From positions 2,480,001 to 2,544,000 of the forward strand of contig JAEVHH010000004.1 of assembly GCA_017607445.1 (NCBI GenBank): a stretch of DNA of 64,000 nt. The letters are read 5' to 3'. Shown in pieces: positions 1 through 11,832 of the stretch (position 1 is its first letter; every line of letters starts with the position of its first letter). The translations under genes were made by a program, and so were the position numbers. The notes beneath the pieces are model-generated. The model had not been told where the DNA came from and did not search any database. It saw nothing but the letters and a program-made list of their open reading frames with translations. Source of the stretch: Histoplasma ohiense. Taxonomy: Eukaryota; Ascomycota; Eurotiomycetes; Onygenales; Ajellomycetaceae.

Positions 1-61
1 GTCTTCAACCCCGCTCATCTCTCAGCTCACCTTATAAAATAACAACCCATCCAAACTAAAA

Positions 62-1318
62 ATGACCAACGAACACGAGGATGATTTGGCCGCCAGCCAA
101 ACTGCCGGCTTCAAGCTTGGCGAAAAGAAGACTGTTGAAGAGTACAAGCAGCTAGGTATGTGATATATATGTTCATTCGAACGGGTTTCCAACCCTGGCT
201 GCAATCGTCATGAGAATCAATCGTGGATGTGTGTATTTTGGTTCGTTATGGATGGGACGTGGGGAAGGTGGTTGATACAAGAAGGCCCTATATTATTTTT
301 GCATGGGATTGTTTGACCATTTTGGCCTCGTCTCCCCTTTCCCTGCGCAATACCCCGTCTATCTATGTATGCCTCATGGGTTTATTTACATGTGATTGTA
401 CTATATGATATGTCCCACCTTAAAATATGGCGGAGTTGCGAAGCAATAAATATTTCAACCCCCTAGTTCTCCCAAGCCCCTGGGAACAAAATACATATAT
501 ATATAAGAAAAAGAGAAGGAGGAAAGGCCAATTCCAAAATCACTAACAGCACACCTCCACGCCCCGCACCGATAAACCCACATAACAGACGCAAACGACG
601 AATCCCTCAACCGCTGGAAAGCCTCCCTAGGCCTGGGGACGGGTACCTCGATATCCGACCCCAACGATCCCCGCAAATGCATTATCAAATCGCTCGCCCT
701 CGAAGTCGAGGGCCGCGAAGACATCACCATCGATCTGTCCGCGGAGGGCTCCGTTGAGAAACTGAAGGAGAAACCTTTCACTATAAAAGAAGGTTGCCGC
801 TTCCGTATCAAAGCCACGTTTGTCGTACAGCATGAAGTGCTGAGTGGGTTGAAGTATATTCAGGTTGTGAAGAGGAAGGGCGTTAGGCTTAGTAAGGATG
901 AGGAGATGCTGGTGAGTTTTCTTTTCTTGCTCTCTTCTCCTGGATGAAGATAATACCTTCTCCCGAGTCCCCCTTTTGACATAGTTGATGGTGGATTGAT
1001 TACTGACACAAAGGTTTTTTTCTCTTTGCGTCTGGCTTGCCAGGGGAGCTACCCACCAAACACCACTGATAAACCGTTGTATGAAAAGAAATGTAAGTTT
1101 CGCGTGAACAATCCCTCCTCAAATATAATCCTTTTTCGGTCGAGGGCTCGTCTGATTGGCTGCTTTTCCCTCCTCTTTTATCTGCAGTCAATCCCGAAGA
1201 GGCTCCGAGCGGGTTTGTTGCTCGCGGACATTACAGCGCGCTCTCGAGATTCGTAGACGACGATGACACCACCCATCTCAAGTTCGAGTGGGCTTTCGAC
1301 ATTGCGAAAGATTGGTAG
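62..1318 (+). CDS. RDI1: Rho GDP-dissociation inhibitor
   Basis: Predicted cytosolic inhibitor that binds prenylated Rho/Cdc42 GTPases, holds them GDP-bound and extracts them from membranes, so it acts in polarity and actin control. Four exons are placed at 62-155, 589-911, 1044-1092 and 1188-1318, giving 198 residues, the usual family length. The N-terminal arm carries the GTPase-binding helix region (YKQLDANDESLNRWK, about residues 28-42). It is followed by the immunoglobulin-like sandwich (PRKCIIKSLALEVEGR; FTIKEGCRFRIKATF; HEVLSGLKYIQVV) and a family-typical end, FEWAFDIAKDW. Every junction keeps frame and restores family motifs; the split codon at 155/589 gives Asp. The first intron (156-588) is unusually long for this window. 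The gene converges on the PPG1 gene. Family assignment is from recognised motifs, not a search. Confidence 0.93.
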
Positions 1319-1867
1319 ATAAACAGCTCTGCAGACCGGATTCGATCGATCGCGCGTGCTGAATTTTTGTTCCGATTTTGTGCTTTCCTTTTCCGCTCCT
1401 TTTTTTTTTTTTTATTTCTTTTCTTGCCTGTTTTTTGCTCAGAGATTCAGGAACAAATATCCTTTTAACATTATTTGGTATTTGGTTTCCTCGCTTTGCT
1501 GGGTTGCACCCAAGCCAGGAGATCAGTAATGCGCCGCCCGTTGGCGATGATAATAAGAGAATCTCTGGATTTTGCTTTCACGGCGCCCGTCAAAATGAGT
1601 GGCACCATCCGATGTGGTGATTTCATGTTTTCTCGTGTTTTACCTCTTTGCTTTCTCCTCCCCGCAAGCAGGCCCAGCTCCTTCTATAATAGGTATAAAC
1701 CAAAACGCCCAACTTATGCTTGGAAATTTGCACGGACTGTTTTATTTATAGCGAAGTGGAAAAACGGAAAAGAAAAAACGAAAAAGAAAAAGAAACAGAA
1801 AAAGAAACATTTGAATGATATAAACATGAAAAATAAATCGAAAGGTAATGCAAATACACCTAGGGTA
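1319..1867. other. Intergenic, convergent 3' flanks
   Basis: Gap between the 3' ends of the Rho GDI and phosphatase genes. It holds a T-run near 1400-1413 and an A-rich stretch near 1760-1830, as expected of untranslated 3' regions read from either side. The frames here are low-complexity and no gene is supported. Confidence 0.6.
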
Positions 1868-2978
1868 TCATAGGAAATATTCAGTTACAGGATTATGCCC
1901 ATCTTTATTCTGCTGCTGCGCCTGCTGCTCGCCACGGTGTACATCGTTATTCTCAGGCGCTGCATCGAAGATGTTGAAATACCGTTCCCCAGTATCGCTG
2001 ACCTCAAGCACACTCGCCAGGTTCCCACAGCGGTAGCAATAGTTCGGCGCGCTCCACACAGTACTTAGCCGATCGTCGTAGAGTACCTGATACCCTTCCT
2101 GACACAACTGATGCGCACGGAGGATATGATTCATATTGTTCACCTCGAGGAATTTCTTCACCACCTGCGCGCCAAAGGTGTACCCTGCACCCCGGGGCGA
2201 AAGGGAAAACTCATCCCGCTCCATATCGGGGTCGGACCAGACGAGATCCGCCATGGGCCCCTCGTGTGGAATCTCGCGGAACCGGTCGATGATTTTGATC
2301 TGGTCGATGGAGTGGATGGACGGTGATAGGCCGCCGTGCACGCAGAAGATCTGATTGTTGATGACGACACTGAGGGTGAGGAAGTCGAACATGTCCGTGA
2401 AGTAGTGCCAGACGTTGGCATTGCCGTATTTGCGGGCGCACTCGGTGTAGAAGCCGTAGGACTGGGTGACGCCACGGGATTCGTGGTTTCCGCGGATGAG
2501 GTGGACTCGGGCCGGGTAGCGGAGTTTAAGGCAGACAAGGAGCGAGATTGTTTCCACGCTGAAGAGGCCGCGGTCGACGTAGTCGCCTGCGACAGGGAAA
2601 AGAAAGGGGGGGGGAAAATAGGACAAAAGTTAATCTTTCTGAAAATTTATATTTCCATGCCAGATAGAACAGTGTAAATAAAAGCTCGTACCGAGAAATA
2701 GATAATTTGTATTCGGACAAAAGCCGCCAATTTTGAAGATCTCAATCATATCGTAAAATTGGCCGTGGATATCTCCTACGACAGTAACGGGAGCGGCGAT
2801 GTGGACGACATTGCTCTCTTTCATGAGCAGTTCTTTCGCTTTGGCGCATATTGCCTCAATAACCGACTCTGCTAATAATTCCTTCCGGTACAGTCGTTCA
2901 ATACACTCATCCAAATCGATGCTGGCTAAAATTTTGAGACAGAGGCTCATTCATTAGTTGCCACCTTTGTTTACACAT
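1868..2978 (-). CDS. PPG1: PP2A-like Ser/Thr phosphatase catalytic subunit, Ppg1 type
   Basis: Metal-dependent phosphoserine/threonine phosphatase. Yeast Ppg1 affects glycogen accumulation and works with the Far/STRIPAK-like complex. The metal-site motifs GDIHGQ, GDYVDRG and RGNHES are intact, and the tail ends in YFL, the carboxymethylated end of the PP2A group. Ppg1 rather than PP2A, PP4 or PP6 is indicated by LDECIERLYRKELL, GPMADLVWSDP and ILRAHQLCQEGYQ. The main intron is 2587-2691. I place the start at an ATG at 2978 in a four-base exon, then a 49-base intron (2926-2974) with a good CTAAT branch site, giving MSSIDLDEC and 318 residues. The alternative is an unspliced ATG at 2950, which adds the unfamily-like segment MSLCLKILA. 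The call is firm; the start is less so. Confidence 0.92.
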
Positions 2979-4307
2979 TTATCTTTTTCTCGAATACGCG
3001 CGCAAGCTGTCTCAACTTCTGGCAAGAGGATTCGTTTCCCATCTGATTCACAACGTACATGGTAGTCCTGGCATTGCTCTTATAAGGAGGAGGGGAAATT
3101 TTAACCGAAGTAATCAGATCTCGGGTATCTAGTTCTAACAAAAGAAATGAGTGACAGTGGATGTATGTGTAAAAACAAAAGAAACCAGACAAGGCTTCAG
3201 GAGAAGAGGAAGGGAGTCGGAGAGTCGGGCGATTCAGCTTTCATGGTGGTCCAGCAGATGGAAAAACGCAGCATCTGCAAAGCGATTAAGTCAATGCGCA
3301 GGAAAAGGAGAGCGATTTGGCATGTACTATGCCATATGGATGGTCGATGGTAGTCCAGAGAAGATGATATAGATGGGGCCTGGCTAAGAATAACCCGCAG
3401 CCCGCAGTTGATATTGACCTTGTCGTCGAACTCCCCGCTGACTTGGCCGATGGATGCAGTCGGGGAACCGCGTTTTGTGGCTGCGTAGGGGAGTCTGATG
3501 ACTAATGCGGCCGGTACTTCGTGAACTAGTTGAAGTCACTAGTGATAGATGTCTGTCCATGACTCCCAAGGCTCGACGGAGATTTTGTTTACTGCGTACG
3601 GAATATATGCAGACCTAGTAATAGGTCAGTGGAACCACCCGTGAGATTACTGTGGATTATCTACATAGTTTTGTATTTGATGATACCGGCTGTTGCTTAT
3701 TAGCTTCGAAGCTCCTTTTGCAGCCGAGAACTGCCAGTTGCATCACGTGATATGATCACCTACTCCGAGTCGACTTCCAACTCTCTTTTCTCGTCGACGA
3801 AAGTCTGTTTTACAACGTCTCACGACCTCATCCCCTTCACGGAGACTGGGACGTTTTCTTATTTTTATCTTCTATGTATCATATACTGACTGATTTTGAT
3901 TTTTGGTAATCACTTGGCCCCTGGAATGCCAGAACTAGGGATTTGTCACGGGTAGACATCCCCCTTTCTGGCCCCGACTTACTTGCCTGCCTTGCGGCTG
4001 GTCTCCTGGCAATTGGAAATTGCTAGCTCATTGGCTATTTTTGGCTGTTGTCCGTTTGTGCTTTTGATTGTTAATTTTGTCAAACGTTTACTGGATATTC
4101 CTATTTCGCTGCGGCGTCTATCTTGCTTTTGCTGGCTCTCAAGCCACTCCCTTTGTCTCCTTCCCGAATTGCAAGATCTGTTTCTCTATCTCCAATATTC
4201 TTGCCATGGGAAGACTCCAATTTCGGACTTTTCTTGATTCCTGCATTTTCATCTCATGTTCGTTGAAAACCGGGCTTGGGGCCTCATTATCTGTCAGCTG
4301 AGCCGAA
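2979..4307. other. Intergenic, divergent promoter region
   Basis: Shared upstream region of the phosphatase gene (minus) and the zinc-knuckle protein gene (plus). It contains a perfect 10-base palindrome with a CACGTG core at 3742-3751 and several short frames that look like chance. No coding gene is supported. Confidence 0.6.
3742..3751. promoter_or_regulatory. E-box palindrome ATCACGTGAT
   Basis: A perfect palindrome centred on CACGTG, the core bound by fungal bHLH factors such as Cbf1- or SREBP-like proteins. It lies about 560 bases upstream of the plus-strand gene and 760 upstream of the phosphatase. The motif is seen; use in vivo is inference. Confidence 0.35.
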
Positions 4308-6583
4308 ATGGCCTCATATGCCGCGCCCTCCGACGGCGTGCTGCCCTTCCACCCGCAACCAGCTACATCATTCAATAACAAACAACGAGGCCAGAAGCAC
4401 TCTTGGAAGGGGAAAAATCCCCAGCAGCACCCATACGCTGGTAATATCGATGGCCCGCGCAAAAGCTCGCAACCGCCATCCAGTTTTAATTGTGGTTCCC
4501 AGGAACATGGGGTTCAGCAATGCCCAGAACCCCACCATGAATTCCCTGCGTAAGTTCGAGGTGATGCTTGTCGAGAAAATCGCCCCTGAGGCTAACGGAA
4601 TTTTCTTCAATGGCAGTATGAAGCATGGTCGCGCTCCCAAAAGACAGAAAACTACAGGTTCACATATCTCCTTCTACGCGGGCGACCCGAATTACAACCA
4701 CTCGCACCGAGCCCCTCAAAGGGGCTATACGCATCCACCCGTGGCCCAGTCAGGATATCAACCTGCTCCAATGACAGGTACACCATATGGCCCTCCGACC
4801 CTCTTATCTGCGCACCCTCATTCAGCTAGTCCCTGGCCCCAAGAACACCCACCCCTACATTACAATTCACCCCAGTCTTACGGATTACCAAGTCCCATGA
4901 GTGGCTACGGGCCGCAGTTCACGAGTCCATCAACTACTATCCCATCCCACCAAGGTTATTTCCCACCTCATTACCCACCTCAGTATGGAGAGCACGAATA
5001 TCGTCGGAAATCCTTCGACCCTCATCAGCAGATTCTCTCACAGGCGGGGAGTAATCGTCAATCAAGAAAAAAATGGCGTCGTTCGGATAATGTACCCGCA
5101 ATCGCTCCTCCAATAGAACCTTGGATGGAGGAATTGCAGTCCCTTGACACCCCAGACAGTAGTTCAAATCACAGCGAAATTGGTGCGTATAAAGGAGGAT
5201 TTTTTTTCCTGTCTGTTTTTAAATACCATATGCTAAATGTTTATTATAGTCTGGAGGCCAGCCGTTCAAGTCGCGCGCCCGCTTCCCTCAACCTTTGATG
5301 AGCGCGATGATGTGGGAATGCTCCCGCCATTCACGTCGCTACCACCTGGCATGTCTGTTTCGAAATATATCCTGGACAAGGGACCTGAAGAGTTTGTCTC
5401 CAATATCAGGAACACCGAAGATTGGCCATTTATGATGTCAGATCCTATCTTCCTGGAGATTCCAATAGAATGTGAACTTATCCCAATCCATGAGCTCATC
5501 ACCCGTCGCAAACTTATATATGAAACGCATCGGATTGAGCCGCCTCCAGTGGAGGAGAAGAACGATGACGCCAACGAAGTGAACGAATCTCCCGAGGAGT
5601 ACGGATCCGATGATGCCGAAGAGGAAGATAGATACCAAGAGGGGGAAGCCTCCATTATTAATTCTAATGAAGGCAGTTATGATCAAGCTACGAGTAGGAG
5701 TCATTCCCGCGAATGTTCTGCCTCCCCATCGTACGCTTCAAAGATAAACGATAGAGATGATATATCTTCTCCGGAGGTGGCAGATCATCCAACGTCCCCT
5801 ATTTCGAGGATAGATGATTGTTACCATGACTCTCATGATCGTCAAAACTTTAATCAAACATACGCGTAAGTTGCCGTTCATTTCTATCCCCCATGCATGT
5901 GGCATATTGTTTTCTACCCTGGGTTTACATTCTGACTGGGAAATTTGAAGAATAAAACCCGGGAGGGGTCGGTCGAATGACAAGCGACGGGGGAATCAAA
6001 GAAACCAGCGTGATCGGAGGCAACAGATGGAAGGCCCAAACCGTAAACCTGGCCAACAAGAAGGCAGGCGTAATGTTCCTTTTGATCGCCGAGGTGGTCG
6101 TGGTAGCCACTTTAATTCCCAGGATCGACGAAAGCCAAAACCGCAGCAATTTAAGGGGACAAATAAACCAAAACCCAAGAACGGACTGAATAACCGTGGA
6201 CACCCACAAAGCCACGATAATGCTGGGGTCCGTAACCATAGAGCCAGTGATAACAAATTTGGACTAGACGGCAATGCCGACCTCGATCCCACTAACAATC
6301 CAAATGAGCATCAGCGTTCCCAAGACAATGCTGACATCCAAAAAATACAACAACACGAACCCCATAGTCGTCACGGCCAATCTGAAGCTGAACATACCTC
6401 TCGCAAGAGAAGCAGGCAAGATGAATCCCCTGAAAGACCTGAAGAACCCAGACGCCAGGAAGATGACATTACCCCAAAACTGAAGCGACGGCAACCTCAT
6501 GTTGCTGAGGCCTACAGGTATGGTATTCGTCAACATATAATTTGGCTCACTTGTACTAATTTATTCCTAGTCGTCGATGGTGA
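4308..6583 (+). CDS. Zinc-knuckle-like, RGG/charged-rich nuclear protein
   Basis: Likely RNA-associated nuclear protein of unknown role. Five exons (4308-4549, 4617-5182, 5250-5865, 5951-6517, 6571-6583) give 667 residues and all junctions keep frame. Near residue 65 lies a CCHC-knuckle-like segment, SFNCGSQEHGVQQC, in which the first metal ligand is Ser instead of Cys. A Pro/Tyr/Gln-rich region follows (YGPP, HYPPQYG), then a folded-looking block (KYILDKGPEEF, DWPFMMSDPIFLEIP), then acidic and Arg/Gly-rich tails (GRGRSNDKRRGNQRNQRDRR, RRGGRGSHF) and a bipartite-like basic stretch. The tiny last exon gives the ending YSRRW. I infer relation to fungal zinc-knuckle proteins that read CFNCG at the equivalent site. 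Its targets cannot be told from sequence. The start is the first ATG with a coding-like frame. Confidence 0.75.
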
Positions 6584-8045
6584 ATTACGAGACTCCCCTG
6601 AAACATGTCACTTCATTGGTAATCTACCACCTTTTTCTCACATGATAACCCATACCCGTTAACTTAAAACGTCATGGCATTCTTTTCCCTTTCAGGCTAA
6701 TGGCCTTTTGGGCCTATAAATTAATATATCTATATCTATATATATGTCAAACAAGTCGGATTGTTTTGCATTTGGGATACTCTTGTTGTATCCGACTTTC
6801 CTTTTGAATTATAACTCTGCGGCCCTCGTCTACAATGGATATAATCCCCTGAGACCGGGAAGCAAATTTTCGTACCACCGAATATGTATGTCTTCCCGTT
6901 TGCGTAGCTAACGCTTGGAGACTTTTTGTATATCAGAAATGGGGTTGCATTCGGCCACTTTAACACCTAACCCTCAAATCTGTAGATGGCGGTTGTGGTT
7001 GTGGTGGTGGTGTTTCCAGTTTGCCTTGACTATGTTTTATGCTCACGCCGAGTTTAGTATGGCTTCATATATTAATCTGCCCTGGAAAGAGCGTCGAACA
7101 TACGCCTATATCAGCCCTCCAGGAAATATTATAATCCTGAGCTGCTCATGCTTCTACTTCCGCAGCTAGTGCTACTGACAATCCGTGTCATGTTTTCATG
7201 TTTTCCCCTCTTTTCCTGCCTTTTTTTACTTTTTCTTCCGACAAGCTTCACAAGTATACAGCAAAGCAAAATACACTTGTAAAAGTGACCGTTTTGTGTA
7301 GAGCGATAGAAGCGATTAACAATATTGGCCAAGGTCAACTGGTTTCAGTTCTCGCTCGCCATTCATGCCAGGGAGGCTGAACATCGCCCTGGTTCCGGGC
7401 CTGTCGCTCCCCTTGTTTCCTCATCAGTTGCTTCAGCGAAGTAAGGCCGCAAGCGTCCTCTATCTCTGTATGAATTTTACGAAAGCTGTAAGGAAGGTTA
7501 TGCTGTGTGGTTATTTCCTTATTTTCTTAGGAGACTTAGGGGAATATCCAAGGAACCCAAAGGTGTTAGGTTGTGTCGACAGTAGTGTCGATTTATTTAA
7601 CCAAATACATCCCCATCCCATCGTTTAACGATGGAATGGAGTTGAAGGCATATGCGTACGTCACAGACCCTGACTTTATATCCCTGGGATTCGGGATGGC
7701 ATACCGCCAACCACTACTATCCGTCTGTTGGCTAAGTCAATTGGACATAACACCCTTCATCTGGATCCTGATCTTCCAACTCCTCTACCATGGCATTGGG
7801 ATCGGGCAAAATGCAAGAAATGCAAGAAATCCCTGGCTAACAGCAAATCAACCAAGCCGGCAAACGAGAAAAGAACAACCGGGGTATCCCTATGCTGTTG
7901 AGTTATGTGTTATTTTACTAGATTTAAGCGATGGGAGTAGCAGTAGTACACTATGGCTTTTTGGCCATTTCTTGTACACTTAATTGATTCATATTAAGGT
8001 AGCCCTATAGGCTAATCACCCAAGGATGGATAAATGATGCGAGGT

Positions 8046-8081
<36 letters not shown>

Positions 8082-8419
8082 CATCCACATTATGCACGCC
8101 TCACAAGAGTTCCTTTTCAGGTTCTTTGCTCTACTTTTTCGCTCCGTGTTCACTATTTTGACATATCACGAGGCAGTCTGAAATCCGAGAGAAATTTGAA
8201 AGGAGCTTATATAGCCCTATGATTCACACCCATATATATATATATAATTTCGAAAAAAAACAAATACATGTTCATCGAGGTTCGAAATGGATGTGAATGT
8301 GTATCACGTGACTAGGAGATCTCGGAGTATATAGATTTAAAAAGAAGTAGTAGTCGAAGAAGGAATAAGAAATAAAAGGTAAACAGTAGTTAAAGTGGAA
8401 ACAGTCATTGAACTGTTCA
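6584..8419. other. Intergenic, low complexity
   Basis: No gene is supported across 1.8 kb. The frames here lack family motifs and consistent splice sites. The region holds a 34-base T run at 8048-8081, a short TA repeat near 8233-8246 and a TCACGTGA palindrome at 8304-8311 upstream of the tRNA pair. Confidence 0.55.
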
Positions 8420-8480
8420 GGTCGTACTGGGACTCGAACCTGGGTTTCCATCTGGCGTGCTAACCACTAGCTATACAGCC
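8420..8480 (-). pseudogene. Decayed tRNA-Gln copy without anticodon loop
   Basis: Strong partial copy of the neighbouring tRNA-Gln. The T arm, the variable region and most of the D arm are present. About nine bases are missing exactly where the anticodon loop and half of its stem should be: the intact gene reads CCAGATTCTGATTCTGG and this copy reads CCAGATGG. The acceptor stem also has a C-A mismatch at the third pair. It cannot decode, so it is called a pseudogene. Its internal promoter boxes (A and B) still look usable. Confidence 0.8.
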
Positions 8481-8684
8481 GCAACATTGTTGGGTTGCTG
8501 GTTCTTGCCTACATCCCATTACAATTTCTCGGCACTTTATTGGTGGTGTTTTTGTGGGCCCCCTTTGAAAAAAAAAAAAAATTCTCTCTCCATATTAAAT
8601 TGCTTGAGCTGATTGAAGTAAAGAAGTAAATCTTATGCTGATGAAAAAAATAATTGTAACTTATTACATGCCGCTTTCCATTTA

Positions 8685-8755
8685 GGTCGTACTGGGAATC
8701 GAACCCAGGTTTCCAGAATCAGAATCTGGCGTGCTGACCGCTACACTATACAACC
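8685..8755 (-). tRNA. tRNA-Gln (anticodon CTG)
   Basis: A 71-base cloverleaf reads on the minus strand. The seven-pair acceptor stem is GGTTGTA with TACGACC (one G-T pair), the anticodon stem is CCAGA/TCTGG with loop TTCTGAT giving anticodon CTG, and the T arm carries the canonical GGTTCGATTCC. There is no intron. CTG decodes the glutamine codon CAG. The fold was made by eye. Confidence 0.9.
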
Positions 8756-9244
8756 GTAATTTATTGGGTGACGAAATTCCCAAATTATATTTTCATGCCA
8801 AGAACCAAGCGCTGGCTCTCCTCCTATCTAAACACAGCGAGAACAACTTTGGTAACTATTACTAGTACTCAAAACAAATCATGGGTGGCAACATTTATAT
8901 CATACCGGTACGCTTAGAGCCATGGGACTCGCAAAGGGCGTTGTAAGGGAAGGGATGCTGTGTGCCTGCTATTGGGATATCTTGGATGCTCCTGAAAAAG
9001 GCTTGATTGAATGAACCCCACGACACTACTGGGTTTTTCTTCTCTTCACTCGGATATCAGTATTTTCATATTGCTATTACTTTGCTGAGCCTCAGTCACA
9101 GAGACGTTCCATACCTCACACCACCAGAACTGGAATGTGAAGCAAAATTATGTGGCTATTGTGTTGATCGTTATCAGCCCGTAACGTGCTTTGTCTAGGT
9201 AATAAAAGATACGTCGAAGTAAAATAGATATAAAAGTAGCTATG
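8756..9244. other. Intergenic
   Basis: Nothing recognisable is seen. A 63-residue plus-strand frame (9007-9198) has no motif and lies just past the AP-3 3' end; it is treated as chance. Confidence 0.5.
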
Positions 9245-11832
9245 TCATCTCACCAAAGCGGCATTTTCATCATCTCTGCTGTGATCCTCTTCAAACTCAT
9301 TCCCTGACTCGTTCTCTCTCTCTTGACTATCCTCCGATTTCTCATCCTCTTCACTTTCGTATTCTGTACTTCCTTCTTCTTCTTCTTCTTCTTCTTCTTC
9401 TTCCTCCTCCTCCTCCTCCTCCTCCTCCTCCTCCTCCTCCTCTTCATCATCATCATCATCATCATCACTCTCCTCACTGTCCTCCGCAAGCCAATCATCC
9501 AACGTCTTCTTCCCATTCCCCACCACAACCCCATTCTGCTTAACCCTACCCGTCCCAACATCATGTTCCTTGAGCGCATGATCCAACCTCTCACCAGCCG
9601 TCAGATACACCTTCTCAACAAGCCCAGCTCTGCTCAGCTCATCCTCACGAAGTTTTGGATCTGGCTCCTCCCCAGCCTGGACCCAATCGGGAAGAGGCTT
9701 GTAACCGCGCAAGCCGTGGATACCAGCATCGGGCCCTACGACCAGCGTAGATGTGCCGAGAAGTAGGTCCTTGCGCGTTTCTGATGGGGAGGGGGTAAAA
9801 GGGACCGGTTTTGGGGCGAGTAGGAGGAGGCTGGCTAGTTGCGTGGAACTCGGTACTGCGAGTAAAGATTTGTAGAGGCGGGCGCGATCACGAAGGTCGT
9901 AGGAGACATCGTAGCGGGCGAGCAGGAGGATGTATTCCCATAGGACTTTTATAGAATCTTTATCTCCAGGTTCTGCTTGGAATGGAGTTTGTGAAGCGTT
10001 GTCACAGTCGTTGCCATGGTTCTCGTCTTCGATATTATTGGTTGTAGTTTCGATGTTCTCAGCGATATGTAGCAGGTGGTGGAGGTAGACCTTAGCGCCT
10101 AGAAGGACAATTTGTTGCTTCGCCGTTTCGGATTCATCTGCGAATCCCTTTACGAGAATCCGCAGGACATCTGGGGCAATATCGTTGCCCACGTCAATGC
10201 CTGCAAACTCACCCACTAGCCATATTATGCTGGCCCTTGCATCGGGGCTGGTCGTCGTGTCGAGGTGTTTAGCTAGCATAACGACTGTCTTTTTGTGTGA
10301 CGCTGGATCTTGTTGGATAAGATGCCTAATGACGGTTAAGGCTTCCGAGACAAGATTATCATCGGCACTGGATATCTGGCTCAGCAGAACTCGAAGGCAC
10401 CACGCTGATGTGGCTGAGTCATTCTGAGCACATCTACCAATTGCCCTTACACTTTCTCGAATGAGTTCAGGTTGTGATTCATGGGAAAAATGCTCCAGTT
10501 CACTGAGAATGATGCCTTTAAGGTGAAGTCCGCAGTGTGGGAATAGGAGAGTTAAGATTTCTAGCTTTAACCTCCATATATGCGGCAGATCAGACGAGCG
10601 TATTAAGAAATGCGAAGCGTACTTCAAGAAGGGATTTGGGTCGATGAGGGCCACACATATGATATTATATAGTGCGACATATTGTATATCTTGCGGACCC
10701 CGCAACAAGGCAACCAATGGTCCGACAGCCGTGTCAAGGTACGCATTAGTCCCAACATATAGGAACAGTCGGACGACACTCACAATGACGGCGGCGTTCC
10801 GACTTTGGAGTAGAGGTTTGCATGCCCTGAGCAAGAGGTCAAGGTCTGGGTCGATTACCTGAATCTCCTCGCCAGATTCCTCAGCCACTGCATTCCCCTC
10901 ATCTTCCTCTTCATAAAAACCCTTAGACTTGGAAACCTTTAGTTTTTCTGTTCTCCTAGGAAAACATTTCCTGGCATAGACTACCATCAACCGTAGAGTC
11001 GCAAGTTGTCCCCATTCATCCATATCCACTATCTTCCTAACAAGGTTGTGATAATGCTTGTGGACCAAATCAATCCTGTCAGGACACACCTCAAGAAATG
11101 ATGAGACAGCGGGTCCCACTACGAAATACTGGCTGTCACCTAGGAGCGTAGATAGATATTCCAAAAGTTGAGGCAACGTCGACGGATCCAGATTATAACA
11201 TTTTGGGATGGCTAAGGCCGCAGCTTTGCGCACATGAGGACTCATATCTCCGCAACCGCGTTTAATGGCCAACGAAACGATCTGGTTAATCACGGGAACT
11301 CTGATTCCTGACATTGTACGCAAAGCCATGGCGCGCACTTGAGGGTTCTGATCTGTCAATGATTTTTGAATGGCATTGATCGAGAGTAGTGCAAGATCAG
11401 GTTCGGATTCGGCGTGGTGGAGGAGGTATATATAGACTAGTTTCTTGACCTCGATGTTCGGGTTCGCAACGTTCTTCACGACCGATGAAAAGAAAGGTAG
11501 GCATGGCTCAGCCCTATACATCAACTGGAAACCTAGTCAGCATTTTCTCCAGTTATATTAAAGTATGATCATACCGCTATGACCTTCCGCAGCCCATCCA
11601 GAATATCCCGATCATTCCTGCTATCAAGGAGCTTCTTGATCTGCGAAAACGAGGTATGGCGATATGGGGAAGTTGATTTGAAAGCGCCTCTAGAACTGCT
11701 AGCATTGTGAGCGGCTTCGACTGTGAGCTCGCGAGCTGTAGACAACATATAAGTATATGCTGATGCTTTCAAGTAAGGCGCGGAGATGTTACCTGTTTCT
11801 AGCATAGAGGAAATGCGCGAGACAGAGTCCAT
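9245..11832 (-). CDS. APL6: AP-3 complex beta subunit
   Basis: Large adaptin of the AP-3 coat, which sorts cargo from Golgi or endosome to the vacuole. Three exons are placed at 11793-11832, 11575-11735 and 9245-11524, giving 826 residues. The N-terminal adaptin solenoid shows family motifs (SRISSMLETARELTVEAA after splicing, then KVIALM, VKNVA, EVKKLVYIYLLHHAE and MALRTMSGIRVP). Repeats continue to about residue 590. The hinge is highly acidic: a run of more than 20 Glu, coded by a CTT/CTC microsatellite on the plus strand (9371-9467), ahead of the charged C-terminus. The first intron, 11736-11792, is 57 bases with no in-frame stop, so gene finders may read through it and add 19 residues. 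Splicing it restores the family junction. Its neighbours are unrelated. Confidence 0.93.
9371..9467. repeat. TTC/TCC/TCA triplet microsatellite in the AP-3 beta hinge
   Basis: An uninterrupted run of pyrimidine triplets codes on the minus strand for poly-Asp and then poly-Glu in the acidic hinge. It stays in frame and is likely length-variable between strains (inference). Confidence 0.85.

Noticed and set aside
9323..9766. Plus-strand 147-codon frame opposite AP-3 beta
   Set aside because: It is poly-Phe/Leu/Ile from the antisense of the Glu/Asp microsatellite.
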